Assembly (NCBI RefSeq): GCF_037992945.1
Contig: NZ_CP150304.1
Coordinates: forward strand, 371,001-435,000
Source of the DNA: Peribacillus sp. FSL E2-0218
Lineage (GTDB): Bacteria > Bacillota > Bacilli > Bacillales > DSM-1321
Direction: 5' to 3'
DNA length: 64,000 nucleotides
Shown here: in pieces, positions 41,583 through 51,604 of the stretch
Layout: each line of letters opens with the position of its first letter
How positions within the stretch are numbered: the first letter of the stretch is position 1
The notes under the pieces: model-generated
Database searches by the model: none
Told to the model about the DNA's origin: nothing
What the model saw: only the letters and a program-made list of their open reading frames with translations
Program-made: the position numbers and the translations under genes

Positions 41583-44500
41583 ATGAGTTTATTATGGATT
41601 TATTCCCAGCGAACCTACCAATCCTATACGATCAAGGATCAGCATAACGGCCCCATTACGATTGGGCCAGCAAAAAAGGATACAATCCGCATCCATTCGT
41701 TGCCTTTCGAACATGGATCTATCGAGCTGAGAAAACGGGATGGGCTCCATGAATATGAGGTATATGGAGGAGAAAAGAAGCTTGGTGATGTAAAGCCGTT
41801 ACAGAGCTTCACGTTTCGTGAGGGAGATGAAACGGTCGATATTTTTTATATAGCAGGACAATCGGAAGAAAGCCTCTATTATATCGGCAACTTGAAAGAA
41901 ATCACTGTATCACACAAGGCGGAAGCCACTTTCCGTAAGGAAGGAACCCTTTCGTGGAATGGCTTATCCATGGTTTTTCTTCGAGGGCGATGGTTTCTAA
42001 TGCCCGATGAAAAAAGCAGGGTTTTCCTGAATGGTGAAAGGCTGGCAGCAAAAGCACCCATTCAAAATGGCGATCTCATTTTTTTGCCTAATATGACACT
42101 GAGGTTGATTGAAGGCGACTTACTAATGGTTCATAGTGCCGAAACCTATGCAACATCCTTACCTGAAATGAAGAAGCCGATCTCGGAAATGAAGAAAAGC
42201 TATCCCCAATTTCGCCGGACTCCAAGGATGATCTATGATTTGCCTGACGAGAAAGTGACAATCTCATTTCCGAGCCAGGAATCGGAAGATAATAATAGAG
42301 GGTTATGGCTCATCCTGATGCCGCCGCTGATGATGTTGATTGTCATGGGTGTCATTACGATCGTTCAGCCGCGGGGGATATTCATCATCATATCGATTGT
42401 GATGTTCACCACGACTTTGGTAACCTCGACGGCACAATACTTTAAAGATAAAAAGAAACAAAAATTCAGGGAAGAAAAACGCCAACGTGTCTACACAAGA
42501 TATCTAGATCAAAAACGGGAGGAACTGCAAGAACTTTCTGAAAAGCAAAGGAATGTGCTTTTCTATCATTATCCATCCTTCGAAAGGATGAAGCAGCTAA
42601 CCGAAAGTATCAGTGACCGTATATGGGAGCGAACCTTGGAAAGTGAAGACGCACTCCACTTTAAGATCGGGACGGCGACGATATCGTCAAGCTATGAGGT
42701 CTCGGTCAACAGTAACGATATGTCCAATCGAGAAATTGATGAATTACTCGAGCGGTCACAGGAACTTGTCGATGTATACAAAAACCTGGAGGCTCTTCCG
42801 TTATCAATCGATTTATCTCATGGATCGATGGGGCTTGTCGGAAAGGAGTCGATCGTTAAACGGGAGTTGCAACAATTGATTGGGCAGCTGGCATTTTTCC
42901 ATAGTTATCATGATGTCCGGTTTGTGGCCATCTTTCCGGAAACCGACTACCAGGAATGGGAATGGATGAAATGGCTTCCCCATTTTCAACTGCCTCACGC
43001 CTATGCAAGAGGATTCATATACAATGAACAATCACGCGATCAGCTATTGACTTCGATTTATCAGCTTTTGAGGGAGCGGGATTTGGATGAAAACAAAGGA
43101 AAAGCGAGGTTCACTCCTCATATTGTCTTCATCGTTACGGATCGCCAGTTAATTGCTGAGCATGTCATATTGGAATACTTGGAAGGCAGAGCGGATGATT
43201 TGGGCATCTCGACAATTTTTGCTGCCGATGCAAAAGAAAGTTTGACGGAAAATGTTCATACACTCGTGAAGTATATAAACGATCGCCAAGGTGATATTCT
43301 CATCCAGCAATCGAAGGCTGTCCATACTCCCTTTACACTTGATGTCCATGCTAGAGAAGGTAATGAGCGTTTTGCACGGACGCTGCGCTCACTAGATCAT
43401 CAAAAGGGCATGAACAATTCAATCCCAGAAACGGTGTCCTTTTTGGAACTGTTGAGGGCACGAGAAGTGGAGGACCTGCCGATCGGCAAGAACTGGCTTA
43501 CCAACCAATCCTCCAAATCCTTGGCCGTACCGATTGGTCTGAAAGGAAGAACGGATAGAGTTGAATTGAATCTGCATGAAAAGGCGCATGGACCTCATGG
43601 ATTGGTGGCTGGGACGACGGGTTCGGGGAAAAGTGAACTGCTGCAAACCTACATCCTATCGTTAGCCGTTCATTATCATCCACATGAAGTAGCCTTTTTG
43701 CTCATCGATTATAAAGGCGGGGGAATGGCGCAGCCATTCAGGCAGATTCCCCATCTGCTTGGAGTGATTACGAATATTGAGGGAAGCAAGAACTTCAGCG
43801 CAAGGGCCCTTGCCTCCATCAATAGCGAATTGAAAAAACGCCAGCGCCTATTCGATCGATATGAAGTCAATCACATCAACGACTACACGGATTTGTACAA
43901 AGAAGGAAAAGCGGAAGAACCGTTGCCGCATTTATTTTTAATATCAGATGAGTTTGCCGAGCTTAAGAATGAGGAGCCGGATTTCATCCGTGAATTAGTC
44001 AGCACTGCCAGAATTGGTCGAAGCTTGGGTGTTCATTTGATTCTTGCCACGCAAAAGCCCGGCGGTGTCATAGATAACCAGATATGGAGTAATGCCCGCT
44101 TCAAGATTTCCCTAAAGGTGCAGGATGCCAATGATAGCAAGGAAATCCTTAAAAATGGCGATGCCGCAAATATCACGGTCACGGGGCGGGGATATTTGCA
44201 GGTAGGCAATAACGAGGTGTACGAACTGTTTCAGTCAGCATGGAGCGGTGCCCCTTATTTGGAGGATACGGCGGGATCGGAGGACGAGGTGGCACTGGTC
44301 ACCGACCTTGGCCTAGTTCAAATCTCGAGTGTTTCGGAACAGGCTGCTAGTCGAAGGAAAGAAAAAATCAGTGAAATCGAAGCCGTTGCCGATCATATCG
44401 TGGCGACACAGGCAGAAATGAAGATCGAGAAGCTGGCAAGCCCATGGCTTCCGCCCCTTCAAGCTCGCCTATCGAGAAGCGGTGAAAGCAGCCTGACGAG

Positions 44501-46064
44501 CAATCAAATCCATCTCGGAATGAAGGATGAACCGGAATTGCAAAGCCAGACAAATTATATCTATAACTGGTTGGAGGATGGAAATATCGGGATATTCGGT
44601 TCTTCCGGATACGGTAAATCAACTACGGCTTTGACCCTGCTCTTTAGCTTTGCCGATCAATTCTCTCCTGAAGAACTACATTATTATTTGTTCGATTTTG
44701 GCAATAGCGCGTTACTGCCATTGCGCCAGCTGCCCCATACAGGGGATTACTTCCGATTCGATGAGCTTAGGAAAATTGAAAAATTCATGCTATTCATGAA
44801 AGCGGAAATCGAAAGGCGCAAGCAGCTTTTTTCGCAAAAGGAGCTTAGTAACATCAAGCTTTATAACGCGTTAGCGGAGGAGAAATTGCCGATTATTTAT
44901 ATCACGGTCGACAATTTCGATTTAGTGAAGGATGAGATGCAAGATCAGGAGGCGCAATTGATCCAGTTTGCACGTGACGGACAATCACTGGGGATTTTCA
45001 TGATTTTGACGGCGACTAGAATCAATGCCATTCGCCAGCCATTGATGAATAACCTTAAGACGAAAGTGGTTCATTATTTAATGGACAGTTCGGAACAATA
45101 TTCAGTCCTGGGCAGAACCCCTTATGAAAATGAACCGGTCCCGGGACGAGCTTTGGTGAAAAAAGATCAAACTTATCTCGTGCAGGTCTATTTACCAGCC
45201 GATGGAGCCGATGATATAGCCGTTCTGGCAGAAATGAAACAGGCTGTCGCTGAACATAAAGGGAAGTACCGGGAATACCCTAAGCCGCCGGCCATTGCGA
45301 TGTTGCCGACGCACCTTGATACCGGCTCTTTCAAGGAATACTGGACACAAGCCATCAAGAAAGAGGCCATCCCGATCGGTCTTTCGGAGGAGAGCGTTAC
45401 ACCTGTTTGTGTGGAGCTGAATGTCGATCCATTCTTGCTTGTCCTCGGTCAGTCTAGGAAAGGAAAAACGAATGTGCTAAGAGTGCTCATGGAGTCCTTG
45501 CTGACACAATCGATTGGCGAAATAGGCTTATTTGACGGAATCGACCGTGGTTTATCCTCATACGCTCCGATTGAAAAGGTACGTTATGTGGAAACAAAAG
45601 ATCAGATAACGGAGTGGCTCGATCATATTACGGAAATCTTTGAAGAGCGTGAAAGGGAGTACCTAGCAGCGTTGGAGTTGAAACCGATGGAGCAAGAGGA
45701 ATACAAAGCCATCATTTTTGTAATTGATAGCATTTCCCGGTTTCAGCAAACGATCGATGGCAGGATCCAGGATCGAATCAGCGGGATGATGAAGCAGTAT
45801 AGTCATCTTGGTTTCAGACTGATCGTCGCTGGAAATGCCAATGACTTCACCAAGGGGTATGATTCATTGACAACGGAATTGAAGCAAGTCAGGCAGGCAG
45901 TCTTGCTCCTGAAAAAATCGGACCAAAGCCTGTATACACTCTCTTATTCGAGAAAAGAAGAAGAAATTCAGCCGGGCTACGGATACTTTGTCCAAAATGG
46001 CCGGGAATGTAAAATTCAAATTCCATTAAGTGAAGAAAGAAGGAGAGTGCACGAGAGTGTCTGA
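41583..46064 (+). CDS. yukBA: Type VII secretion FtsK/SpoIIIE ATPase EssC/YukBA
   Basis: 1,493 residues. Two N-terminal FHA-like domains (about 1-190), two membrane segments around residues 238-285, then three ATPase modules. Walker A motifs are GTTGSGKSE near 677-685 and GSSGYGKST near 1006-1014; the third, GQSRKGKTN near 1289, is a variant. It powers secretion of WXG100 proteins. In B. subtilis the gene is also a single long frame (yukBA). It overlaps yueB by eight bases. Confidence 0.95.
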   Translation: MSLLWIYSQRTYQSYTIKDQHNGPITIGPAKKDTIRIHSLPFEHGSIELRKRDGLHEYEVYGGEKKLGDVKPLQSFTFREGDETVDIFYIAGQSEESLYYIGNLKEITVSHKAEATFRKEGTLSWNGLSMVFLRGRWFLMPDEKSRVFLNGERLAAKAPIQNGDLIFLPNMTLRLIEGDLLMVHSAETYATSLPEMKKPISEMKKSYPQFRRTPRMIYDLPDEKVTISFPSQESEDNNRGLWLILMPPLMMLIVMGVITIVQPRGIFIIISIVMFTTTLVTSTAQYFKDKKKQKFREEKRQRVYTRYLDQKREELQELSEKQRNVLFYHYPSFERMKQLTESISDRIWERTLESEDALHFKIGTATISSSYEVSVNSNDMSNREIDELLERSQELVDVYKNLEALPLSIDLSHGSMGLVGKESIVKRELQQLIGQLAFFHSYHDVRFVAIFPETDYQEWEWMKWLPHFQLPHAYARGFIYNEQSRDQLLTSIYQLLRERDLDENKGKARFTPHIVFIVTDRQLIAEHVILEYLEGRADDLGISTIFAADAKESLTENVHTLVKYINDRQGDILIQQSKAVHTPFTLDVHAREGNERFARTLRSLDHQKGMNNSIPETVSFLELLRAREVEDLPIGKNWLTNQSSKSLAVPIGLKGRTDRVELNLHEKAHGPHGLVAGTTGSGKSELLQTYILSLAVHYHPHEVAFLLIDYKGGGMAQPFRQIPHLLGVITNIEGSKNFSARALASINSELKKRQRLFDRYEVNHINDYTDLYKEGKAEEPLPHLFLISDEFAELKNEEPDFIRELVSTARIGRSLGVHLILATQKPGGVIDNQIWSNARFKISLKVQDANDSKEILKNGDAANITVTGRGYLQVGNNEVYELFQSAWSGAPYLEDTAGSEDEVALVTDLGLVQISSVSEQAASRRKEKISEIEAVADHIVATQAEMKIEKLASPWLPPLQARLSRSGESSLTSNQIHLGMKDEPELQSQTNYIYNWLEDGNIGIFGSSGYGKSTTALTLLFSFADQFSPEELHYYLFDFGNSALLPLRQLPHTGDYFRFDELRKIEKFMLFMKAEIERRKQLFSQKELSNIKLYNALAEEKLPIIYITVDNFDLVKDEMQDQEAQLIQFARDGQSLGIFMILTATRINAIRQPLMNNLKTKVVHYLMDSSEQYSVLGRTPYENEPVPGRALVKKDQTYLVQVYLPADGADDIAVLAEMKQAVAEHKGKYREYPKPPAIAMLPTHLDTGSFKEYWTQAIKKEAIPIGLSEESVTPVCVELNVDPFLLVLGQSRKGKTNVLRVLMESLLTQSIGEIGLFDGIDRGLSSYAPIEKVRYVETKDQITEWLDHITEIFEEREREYLAALELKPMEQEEYKAIIFVIDSISRFQQTIDGRIQDRISGMMKQYSHLGFRLIVAGNANDFTKGYDSLTTELKQVRQAVLLLKKSDQSLYTLSYSRKEEEIQPGYGYFVQNGRECKIQIPLSEERRRVHESV

Positions 46065-48987
46065 AAAAATTAAACCGGTGCTGTTAATCGCTAAAATACT
46101 CGTGATTTTAGCGCTGCCAATTTTGTTTTTTTCTTATATTGGTCAAAATCCAATGAAGAAACTGGAAACGGCATCCCGTGAAATCGCGATCGTCAACGAA
46201 GATAATGGCACTGAATTCAATGAAAAGCCGATTTACGTCGGTTCGGAACTTGTTACGACATTGGACAAGGATTCTGAATATGAGTGGATCGTAGTTAACC
46301 GAAGCACGGCTGAAAGCGGGCTTGCCAATGAAAAGTATGATGCCGTTATCTACTTCCCGTCCGATTTTTCAAAGAATATTTATACGTTCAATGATGAACG
46401 GCCAATCAAGGCGGGGATAAAGTATAAGGTACAAACAAGTTTAAATGCAGAGAATATGGAAAAGGTACAAAAGGAATTAGAAAAGACAAAAAGCAAAATG
46501 AACAAGCATATTTCAACACAGTATTGGAGTTATGTTTCCCAATCAGTCGAGGACATCCGCAAGAAATTCGATAATGTCCTTGCAAAGGAAATCGCCTTTC
46601 AAAATACGATGTATGAATTCTATACACCTAGCTCGGAAAGCCTTGCCGGGAGTATAAAGCAGCATAAGGATATGCTTGAAGGGGTATTCGCCGAAACGAA
46701 GGATGCCGGGAAGACGAGTAATGAAACCATGGATGAAATGGGTCATACAAAAGCCCAAATGGCTTCCTTCGTAAAAGATGTCGCCTCGTTCGAGGAATAT
46801 CAAAAAAATCAAAGCAAACTTTTCATGGACGCTTCGAGCCAAAATCAGCAGCTAGTCAAGGACAGTGTGCAAGCTTATGGCAAGGTGTTGGATGAGGGGA
46901 GCCAACAGATTCCTGAGATTCAGCAAGGAATGAGTGCCAAGTACAGCCTAAATGACAAAGACTTTAGTGAAAACGTCGGGATCATGAAGGAGAGGCTGGA
47001 CTCCAGCAATGCTGAGTTGGAAACCTTCACAACAAACCTGAAAGGAAAGCAAGTCGATCAAATTTCGAAAATCTCTCAAGAACAACAAAGCTCGATTGAA
47101 CAATTCAAACAAACGGAAGAGTTAGACCTTGATAAGCTTCAGGCTGCCATGCTTGCGCAAAGAGGAAACCTTGCAAGCGGCTCTGGCGATGGGACGGATG
47201 CCACTGGAGGGAACGGTGCAAAGATAGAGGATATCGAGACTGAAACGGGTATGGGGGAGGCGGCAGATGCCCCTACAAAGAAGGATCCAATCGATGAGCT
47301 CTCGCTGCAGGCATTACTGGACCAAATCAATGGCATCCAATCGGCCCTTGCAGGTTTGGTGCCGGCTGAGGGGAGTGAAGGAGCTGCTGAGCAACTCAAT
47401 ATTCTTACAGCAGAACTCCAAGCAGAAATCAATAACCTCAGCGGAACGGTGAACGGCAGAACCGGGAATTATAATCAAGTGATAACGGAGTTCAATGCAC
47501 TGGTAGATTCATATAATCAACTGCTGGAACAGCATAAGCAGCTACAAGCTGATTATCATGAACTTGGCTCCGATTACAAGGATCTTGGCGATGAATGGAA
47601 AAAGTCACAGGAGGATATAGAGGAGCTGCAGAACATCCAAAATATGACCATCGACGAGGCCATCGCGAAGATCAGGAGTTCCGAGCAGAGCCTCCTTGAA
47701 AAAGTGGGGGGAGAAAGGCGCGCGGTGCTGGTGCAGGTCTTTAATGATTCCATCACCAACCGTAATGCAAATGAGCTCCTATCCTATTATGGCTCGCTGT
47801 CATCTTACAGTGAATTGGCTGAACGAGTCACGGCAGCGAAAGTCGATAAAATATTTGCAGCCAATATAAAGGAATTGGAAAACCTGAAAAATGGGGTTTC
47901 CCCAAACGTGGATGAGGGAGCGAAACTCGTCAAAACAAGTTTAGCAGGAGTCGATGATAATTTCGGAGTGTTCTCCGACTCCATCTTAGGTTTTATGAAG
48001 GAATATGATGCAAACGTAAAAGCGGGGCAGGAAGCAACGTTAGCTGAGTTGGCGGCAATTACCGTACGTGCTCAAGAAGTATCTGCCCAAATGTCGGATC
48101 ATATGGAGCCACCTGAAATAGAAACGGAACCGCCGTTGAACCTTGATGGTGAAATGTTTGTAACGCTTCAAGATAATACAGCGACAACTGTCGGCTTCAT
48201 CTCCGAGCTTGTCAATTCGGTGGCCGAGCGTCAAGAAACGGTTACGAAGGATACCGCCGACCTGCAAGTGAAAGTGGGCTCCGTACAGGAAAGGGCCGAT
48301 CAGCTTAATGATAATTGGTCAAAAAACGTGGATTCGACCGTTCAAATCAAGACGGACGTATACAGTGTCTTGAATAACACGCTAGTCGATGATCAGCAGA
48401 ATGGGTATGTGTATGAGTATTTAGCGAATCCCGTTCAAATCAGCGGAGAAGTCCTTCAGCAGGAAAAGGTCAATATCCCGCCGATCGTCATGTTGGTGAT
48501 CATCCTCATTTCCGGCTTATTGATCGGTTTTTTCCTGCATCATTATGGATCCCTTCCAATGATGGTCCATGCAGCACTGAACGCTTTATTGAATTTAATT
48601 GTAGGTTTGATCATCAGCATCTATGGCTTGAAAATATATCCTTTGGGGGATATGCAGGAGATTAAATGGACCGTTTTCACCGTCCTGCTGTTATTCTTCT
48701 GTTCTGCATGCACCCGGCTTGCCTTCTCCATCGGGCCGTTTGTCGGGGCGATGCTGGTGATTGGTTTGATTAGTTTCTTCATGATTCCATTATTGGATTT
48801 GATCATGCCTAATTTCAACGTCGATCATCCGGTTGCAGACGTATACATGTCCATCCAATTCGGTGATCAGTCGGCATTCATTCCGGCCATCATCATTTTG
48901 ATGATACTGACGCTCATCGGATCGGTCATTCCCTATATAGTGAAGCGCTTTACAGAAAGAAGAGAAATGGCCCATGAAGCGGAATAA
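46057..48987 (+). CDS. yueB: Type VII secretion membrane protein EsaA/YueB
   Basis: About 976 residues. An N-terminal membrane segment is followed by a very long extracytoplasmic region rich in coiled coil, with a Gly-rich linker near residue 385 (GSGDGTDATGGNGAK), and five or six C-terminal membrane segments. B. subtilis YueB is the receptor for phage SPP1 and a component of the secretion channel; this protein is about 100 residues shorter. GTG 46057 follows AGGAGAG and lies inside the end of yukBA; the overlap implies coupling. The ectodomain is expected to vary between strains. Confidence 0.92.
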   Translation: MSEKIKPVLLIAKILVILALPILFFSYIGQNPMKKLETASREIAIVNEDNGTEFNEKPIYVGSELVTTLDKDSEYEWIVVNRSTAESGLANEKYDAVIYFPSDFSKNIYTFNDERPIKAGIKYKVQTSLNAENMEKVQKELEKTKSKMNKHISTQYWSYVSQSVEDIRKKFDNVLAKEIAFQNTMYEFYTPSSESLAGSIKQHKDMLEGVFAETKDAGKTSNETMDEMGHTKAQMASFVKDVASFEEYQKNQSKLFMDASSQNQQLVKDSVQAYGKVLDEGSQQIPEIQQGMSAKYSLNDKDFSENVGIMKERLDSSNAELETFTTNLKGKQVDQISKISQEQQSSIEQFKQTEELDLDKLQAAMLAQRGNLASGSGDGTDATGGNGAKIEDIETETGMGEAADAPTKKDPIDELSLQALLDQINGIQSALAGLVPAEGSEGAAEQLNILTAELQAEINNLSGTVNGRTGNYNQVITEFNALVDSYNQLLEQHKQLQADYHELGSDYKDLGDEWKKSQEDIEELQNIQNMTIDEAIAKIRSSEQSLLEKVGGERRAVLVQVFNDSITNRNANELLSYYGSLSSYSELAERVTAAKVDKIFAANIKELENLKNGVSPNVDEGAKLVKTSLAGVDDNFGVFSDSILGFMKEYDANVKAGQEATLAELAAITVRAQEVSAQMSDHMEPPEIETEPPLNLDGEMFVTLQDNTATTVGFISELVNSVAERQETVTKDTADLQVKVGSVQERADQLNDNWSKNVDSTVQIKTDVYSVLNNTLVDDQQNGYVYEYLANPVQISGEVLQQEKVNIPPIVMLVIILISGLLIGFFLHHYGSLPMMVHAALNALLNLIVGLIISIYGLKIYPLGDMQEIKWTVFTVLLLFFCSACTRLAFSIGPFVGAMLVIGLISFFMIPLLDLIMPNFNVDHPVADVYMSIQFGDQSAFIPAIIILMILTLIGSVIPYIVKRFTERREMAHEAE

Positions 48988-49450
48988 ATATGTATGGTAT
49001 ATCTTGTTCATTTTGTTCTTTATCGATCATCCGCATGGCCACGCCGAGGAGCCGATGGTCGAGCCCAACGAATATCAGGAAAAGGATATTGATATTCAAA
49101 CGGAGTATTTCCATGAGGAGGGGTTGCTGGAGCAAAAGCAGAGACTGCCTGAGGAACAAAAGGACCTTTCCTTTGAAAGGGGGAAATATGATGCCGTCGA
49201 TTCGGTGACGGATTCACTGTTTCTTTCCCCAGTAACGGAGAATAATAATACCATCGCTTCAAAGGCCGAACAGCTTGGATTATTCAAAGAGGACGGCAAG
49301 CGAATGACAAGCGAAGAAGAAGCGGAGCCCTCGCTTCATTTTGACCTGACGATTTTGCTTGTTATCATTCTAGCGCTTGCGGTCGTGTGTTTGTTTTTTA
49401 TCATCATCCCGAAAATGGGAAAGCTGAATGGAGCTACTAAACGAACATGA
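48974..49450 (+). CDS. yueC: Type VII secretion protein EssA/YueC
   Basis: 158 residues: signal/anchor segment at residues 7-20 (WYILFILFFI), a charged extracytoplasmic stretch, and a C-terminal membrane segment (LTILLVIILALAVVCLFFIII). The ATG overlaps the yueB end by 14 bases. It is the last gene of the operon; no yueD-like or LXG toxin gene follows, and the terminator is immediately downstream. Confidence 0.88.
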   Translation: MKRNKYVWYILFILFFIDHPHGHAEEPMVEPNEYQEKDIDIQTEYFHEEGLLEQKQRLPEEQKDLSFERGKYDAVDSVTDSLFLSPVTENNNTIASKAEQLGLFKEDGKRMTSEEEAEPSLHFDLTILLVIILALAVVCLFFIIIPKMGKLNGATKRT

Positions 49451-49464
49451 AAAAGGGCTTTAGC

Positions 49465-49524
49465 TAAAAAATACCCTACAGGAAGACACTATGAAAAATG
49501 TCTATCCTGTAGGGTATTTTTGTT
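49465..49524 (+). terminator. Strong terminator of the type VII operon
   Basis: A long stem: AAATACCCTACAGGA plus AGACA pairs with TGTCT plus TCCTGTAGGGTATTT, followed by TTTTGTTTG. Confidence 0.9.
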
Positions 49525-49649
49525 TGTAATATTTCGTCTCTTCCACTCCGCACTAAGATCAAGATGCCTGCAGTGTGGTGGTGTACTTATTCCGTTTCAT
49601 TCCACTTGGCGTGAAAATGAAGGTGCAATACTGATTACCGACAGTTACG

Positions 49650-49694
49650 AAAAAAAGATGCCGCCTGAAAAATAAAAAGGCAGACAGCATCTCC
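49650..49694 (-). terminator. Terminator of the 25-residue peptide gene
   Basis: On the minus strand GATGCTGTCTGCCT pairs imperfectly with AGGCGGCATC and is followed by seven T residues. Confidence 0.55.
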
Positions 49695-49717
49695 TTGTAG
49701 TTGCCTATCTTTTTTTG

Positions 49718-49795
49718 CTAAAGGTCCATGATGGCTCTAAGAAGCCCTAAAACAAGGGCGATTGCCAAGACCCAAATGAAGAATCTTTTATACAT
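49718..49795 (-). CDS. 25-residue membrane peptide
   Basis: MYKRFFIWVLAIALVLGLLR followed by AIMDL: a basic N-terminus, one hydrophobic helix and a short tail. GAGGT is seven bases before the ATG and a terminator-like hairpin follows, so it looks like a real small gene. No family is recognised. It lies between the type VII operon and the B12 operon, on the minus strand. Confidence 0.6.
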   Translation of the reverse strand: MYKRFFIWVLAIALVLGLLRAIMDL

Positions 49796-49942
49796 GATCG
49801 ATACCTCGGATATCATAGGTTTGGATTGCCTTCATTTTAGCATAAACAAAGGAAGAAAAGCAGAGTCCATTGCCATCACTTAATGTAGCGAATGATATGA
49901 ATGGAAGGATGCCCCGATATATCGGAGCATCCTTGTTCAATA

Positions 49943-50881
49943 TTATTTAAATAAGTCCGGGTAAACGGTTTTAGCAGCAAGTTCTACCGCTTCACCGATC
50001 CTTGGTCCGGGACGGGACATGACACTTTCATCAAGCAGGTGGACGTCATCGTTTTTCACGGCAGCGATTTCTTCCCAACCTTTACGTGATTTTATTTCAT
50101 CAACGGCATCTTTTACATAGGTTGCAGTGGTAAGGATCGTTTCCGGGTTGCGCTTGACGACTTCTTCCCCGGATATTTTAACCCAGCCCTTTTGGTCGGC
50201 AAAGACGTTTTTAATGCCAGCGGTTTCCAGGATTTCTTGTTGGAAGGTTTCGTCACCTGTTGTATAGATTTCCGGAGCCGGACTGATTTCAAAATATGTT
50301 TGCTCCTGTTCATCCAAGGTTCCCACTTTTTCCTCGACACTTGCTATTTGGGATTTGATATCCTTCACCAATGCATCGCCTTTCTTGGTAACTCCCATCA
50401 CTTTGGCAATCTGCTCAATATCTCCGTATACGTCATCGAAATTGGCTGCCGATTTAATGATGAATATAGGGATGCCGGCATCTTCGAGTGGCTTCAGCGT
50501 CGCTTCATCGCCAACGGTATAAGCGATGATCGCATCTGGCTTCAGGGCTATGATCTTTTCTGCATTGATATTCACGGAATCTGAAACATGTTCGATTTTC
50601 TTCGCTTCCTCGGGATAATTATCGAAGTCCGTCACGCCAACCACTTTCTTCCCCTGTCCTAAGGCAAATAGAATTTCGGTATTGCTAGGCTGCAGTGAAA
50701 CGACTTTTTCTGGTGCCTTATAGAATTTTATTTTCTTTCCAGTATCATCTGTAACGGTATAGCTCTTCGCCTCGTTCGCTTTTTTATCATCTTTTGCAGA
50801 TTGATCCGTTACGCCACATCCTGTAAGGAAAAGGGCGAGCATAAGCATGGAAATCCAGCTGAATCTTTGGGTACATTTCAT
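49943..50881 (-). CDS. Cobalamin-type ABC transporter binding lipoprotein (BtuF/YvrC-like)
   Basis: 312 residues, class III binding protein. A lipoprotein signal ends in LTGC with Cys22 acylated. The first lobe begins YTVTDDTGKKIKFYKAPEKV followed by VSLQPSNTEILFALG, a pattern typical of BtuF. Near the end is ESVMSRPGPRIGEAVELAAK, another BtuF/YvrC feature. The ribosome site GGAGG lies in the last codons of the upstream adenosyltransferase gene, so the two are coupled under the cobalamin riboswitch. No BtuC/BtuD genes follow downstream, so the permease and ATPase must be elsewhere. Confidence 0.88.
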   Translation of the reverse strand: MKCTQRFSWISMLMLALFLTGCGVTDQSAKDDKKANEAKSYTVTDDTGKKIKFYKAPEKVVSLQPSNTEILFALGQGKKVVGVTDFDNYPEEAKKIEHVSDSVNINAEKIIALKPDAIIAYTVGDEATLKPLEDAGIPIFIIKSAANFDDVYGDIEQIAKVMGVTKKGDALVKDIKSQIASVEEKVGTLDEQEQTYFEISPAPEIYTTGDETFQQEILETAGIKNVFADQKGWVKISGEEVVKRNPETILTTATYVKDAVDEIKSRKGWEEIAAVKNDDVHLLDESVMSRPGPRIGEAVELAAKTVYPDLFK

Positions 50882-50884
50882 TAT

Positions 50885-51430
50885 TTATTCCTCCATCTGT
50901 TTTTTCATCGGTTTAGTAGGATAAGATTTGCTAATAAAAGGTATTTCTTCAAAGCCTTGTCGCTTATTAACGTAGACTGCCATTACGAATAAAACGTTTG
51001 CAAGCAAGTGGGCGTAATCGAAAAGGATGTCCGGAACTTCCCTTTCCAGACTGACTTTGTGCAAAGCGCGGACGGACTTTTTGGCTTCGCTGCGGCAGGC
51101 ATGCAGGGCACATGCCGCCGTTGACCCTTGGGGGAGCACAAATGTCTGGATCTGTTCTTTAACTTCTGCGACATACCGGTCATAAATCGAACTTAAATGG
51201 TCCAGGTCATGGTCGCTGATGGCTAGTTTTCCACGGACTGAACCATTTAGATGATAGGCCATGGGCAGCAAAACCATTAAATCCCGGTGAACGTCAGGAA
51301 CATCCTTCGTCAGGGATGCGGCCATGCCGATTCGCGTCGTCAAGGAGTCTGTTCGTATTTCAAAATCGACTGTGGAAGCGGATTCGCGCATGTATGGATA
51401 GCATAAAAAACGAAGGTCTTTCTTTGCCAT
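50885..51430 (-). CDS. Cobalamin adenosyltransferase-like protein (ATP:cob(I)alamin adenosyltransferase)
   Basis: 181 residues, helical-bundle protein resembling ATP:cob(I)alamin adenosyltransferases (PduO/EutT group). Features are SLTTRIGMAASL near the N-terminus and FVLPQGSTAACALHACRSEA with RALHKV in the C-terminal half. The enzyme would convert the imported vitamin to coenzyme B12. ATG 51430 follows GAGGAAGAG; the longer open frame up to 51634 runs back through the terminator and riboswitch and is not coding. The gene order adenosyltransferase then BtuF is under riboswitch control. Confidence 0.85.
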   Translation of the reverse strand: MAKKDLRFLCYPYMRESASTVDFEIRTDSLTTRIGMAASLTKDVPDVHRDLMVLLPMAYHLNGSVRGKLAISDHDLDHLSSIYDRYVAEVKEQIQTFVLPQGSTAACALHACRSEAKKSVRALHKVSLEREVPDILFDYAHLLANVLFVMAVYVNKRQGFEEIPFISKSYPTKPMKKQMEE

Positions 51431-51490
51431 AACTCTTCCTCCTTTACGTAGTTTGGTGAATGACTGCCGTATCGCTTTTCGCATCAAAAC

Positions 51491-51519
51491 AAAAAGCCGA
51501 CCAAGAGTTTTGGTCGGCA
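51491..51519 (-). terminator. Terminator of the cobalamin riboswitch
   Basis: On the minus strand GCCGACCAA pairs with TTGGTCGGC around AACTC, followed by TTTTTG. It would stop transcription when cobalamin is bound. Confidence 0.8.
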
Positions 51520-51604
51520 TCGAGCATCCATGTATTCCTAGTAGAAAAAAAGATGGAAGGCTGCCGTACAATCTCCTATCTTCCGAAGAGCATGATACGA
51601 TAAA

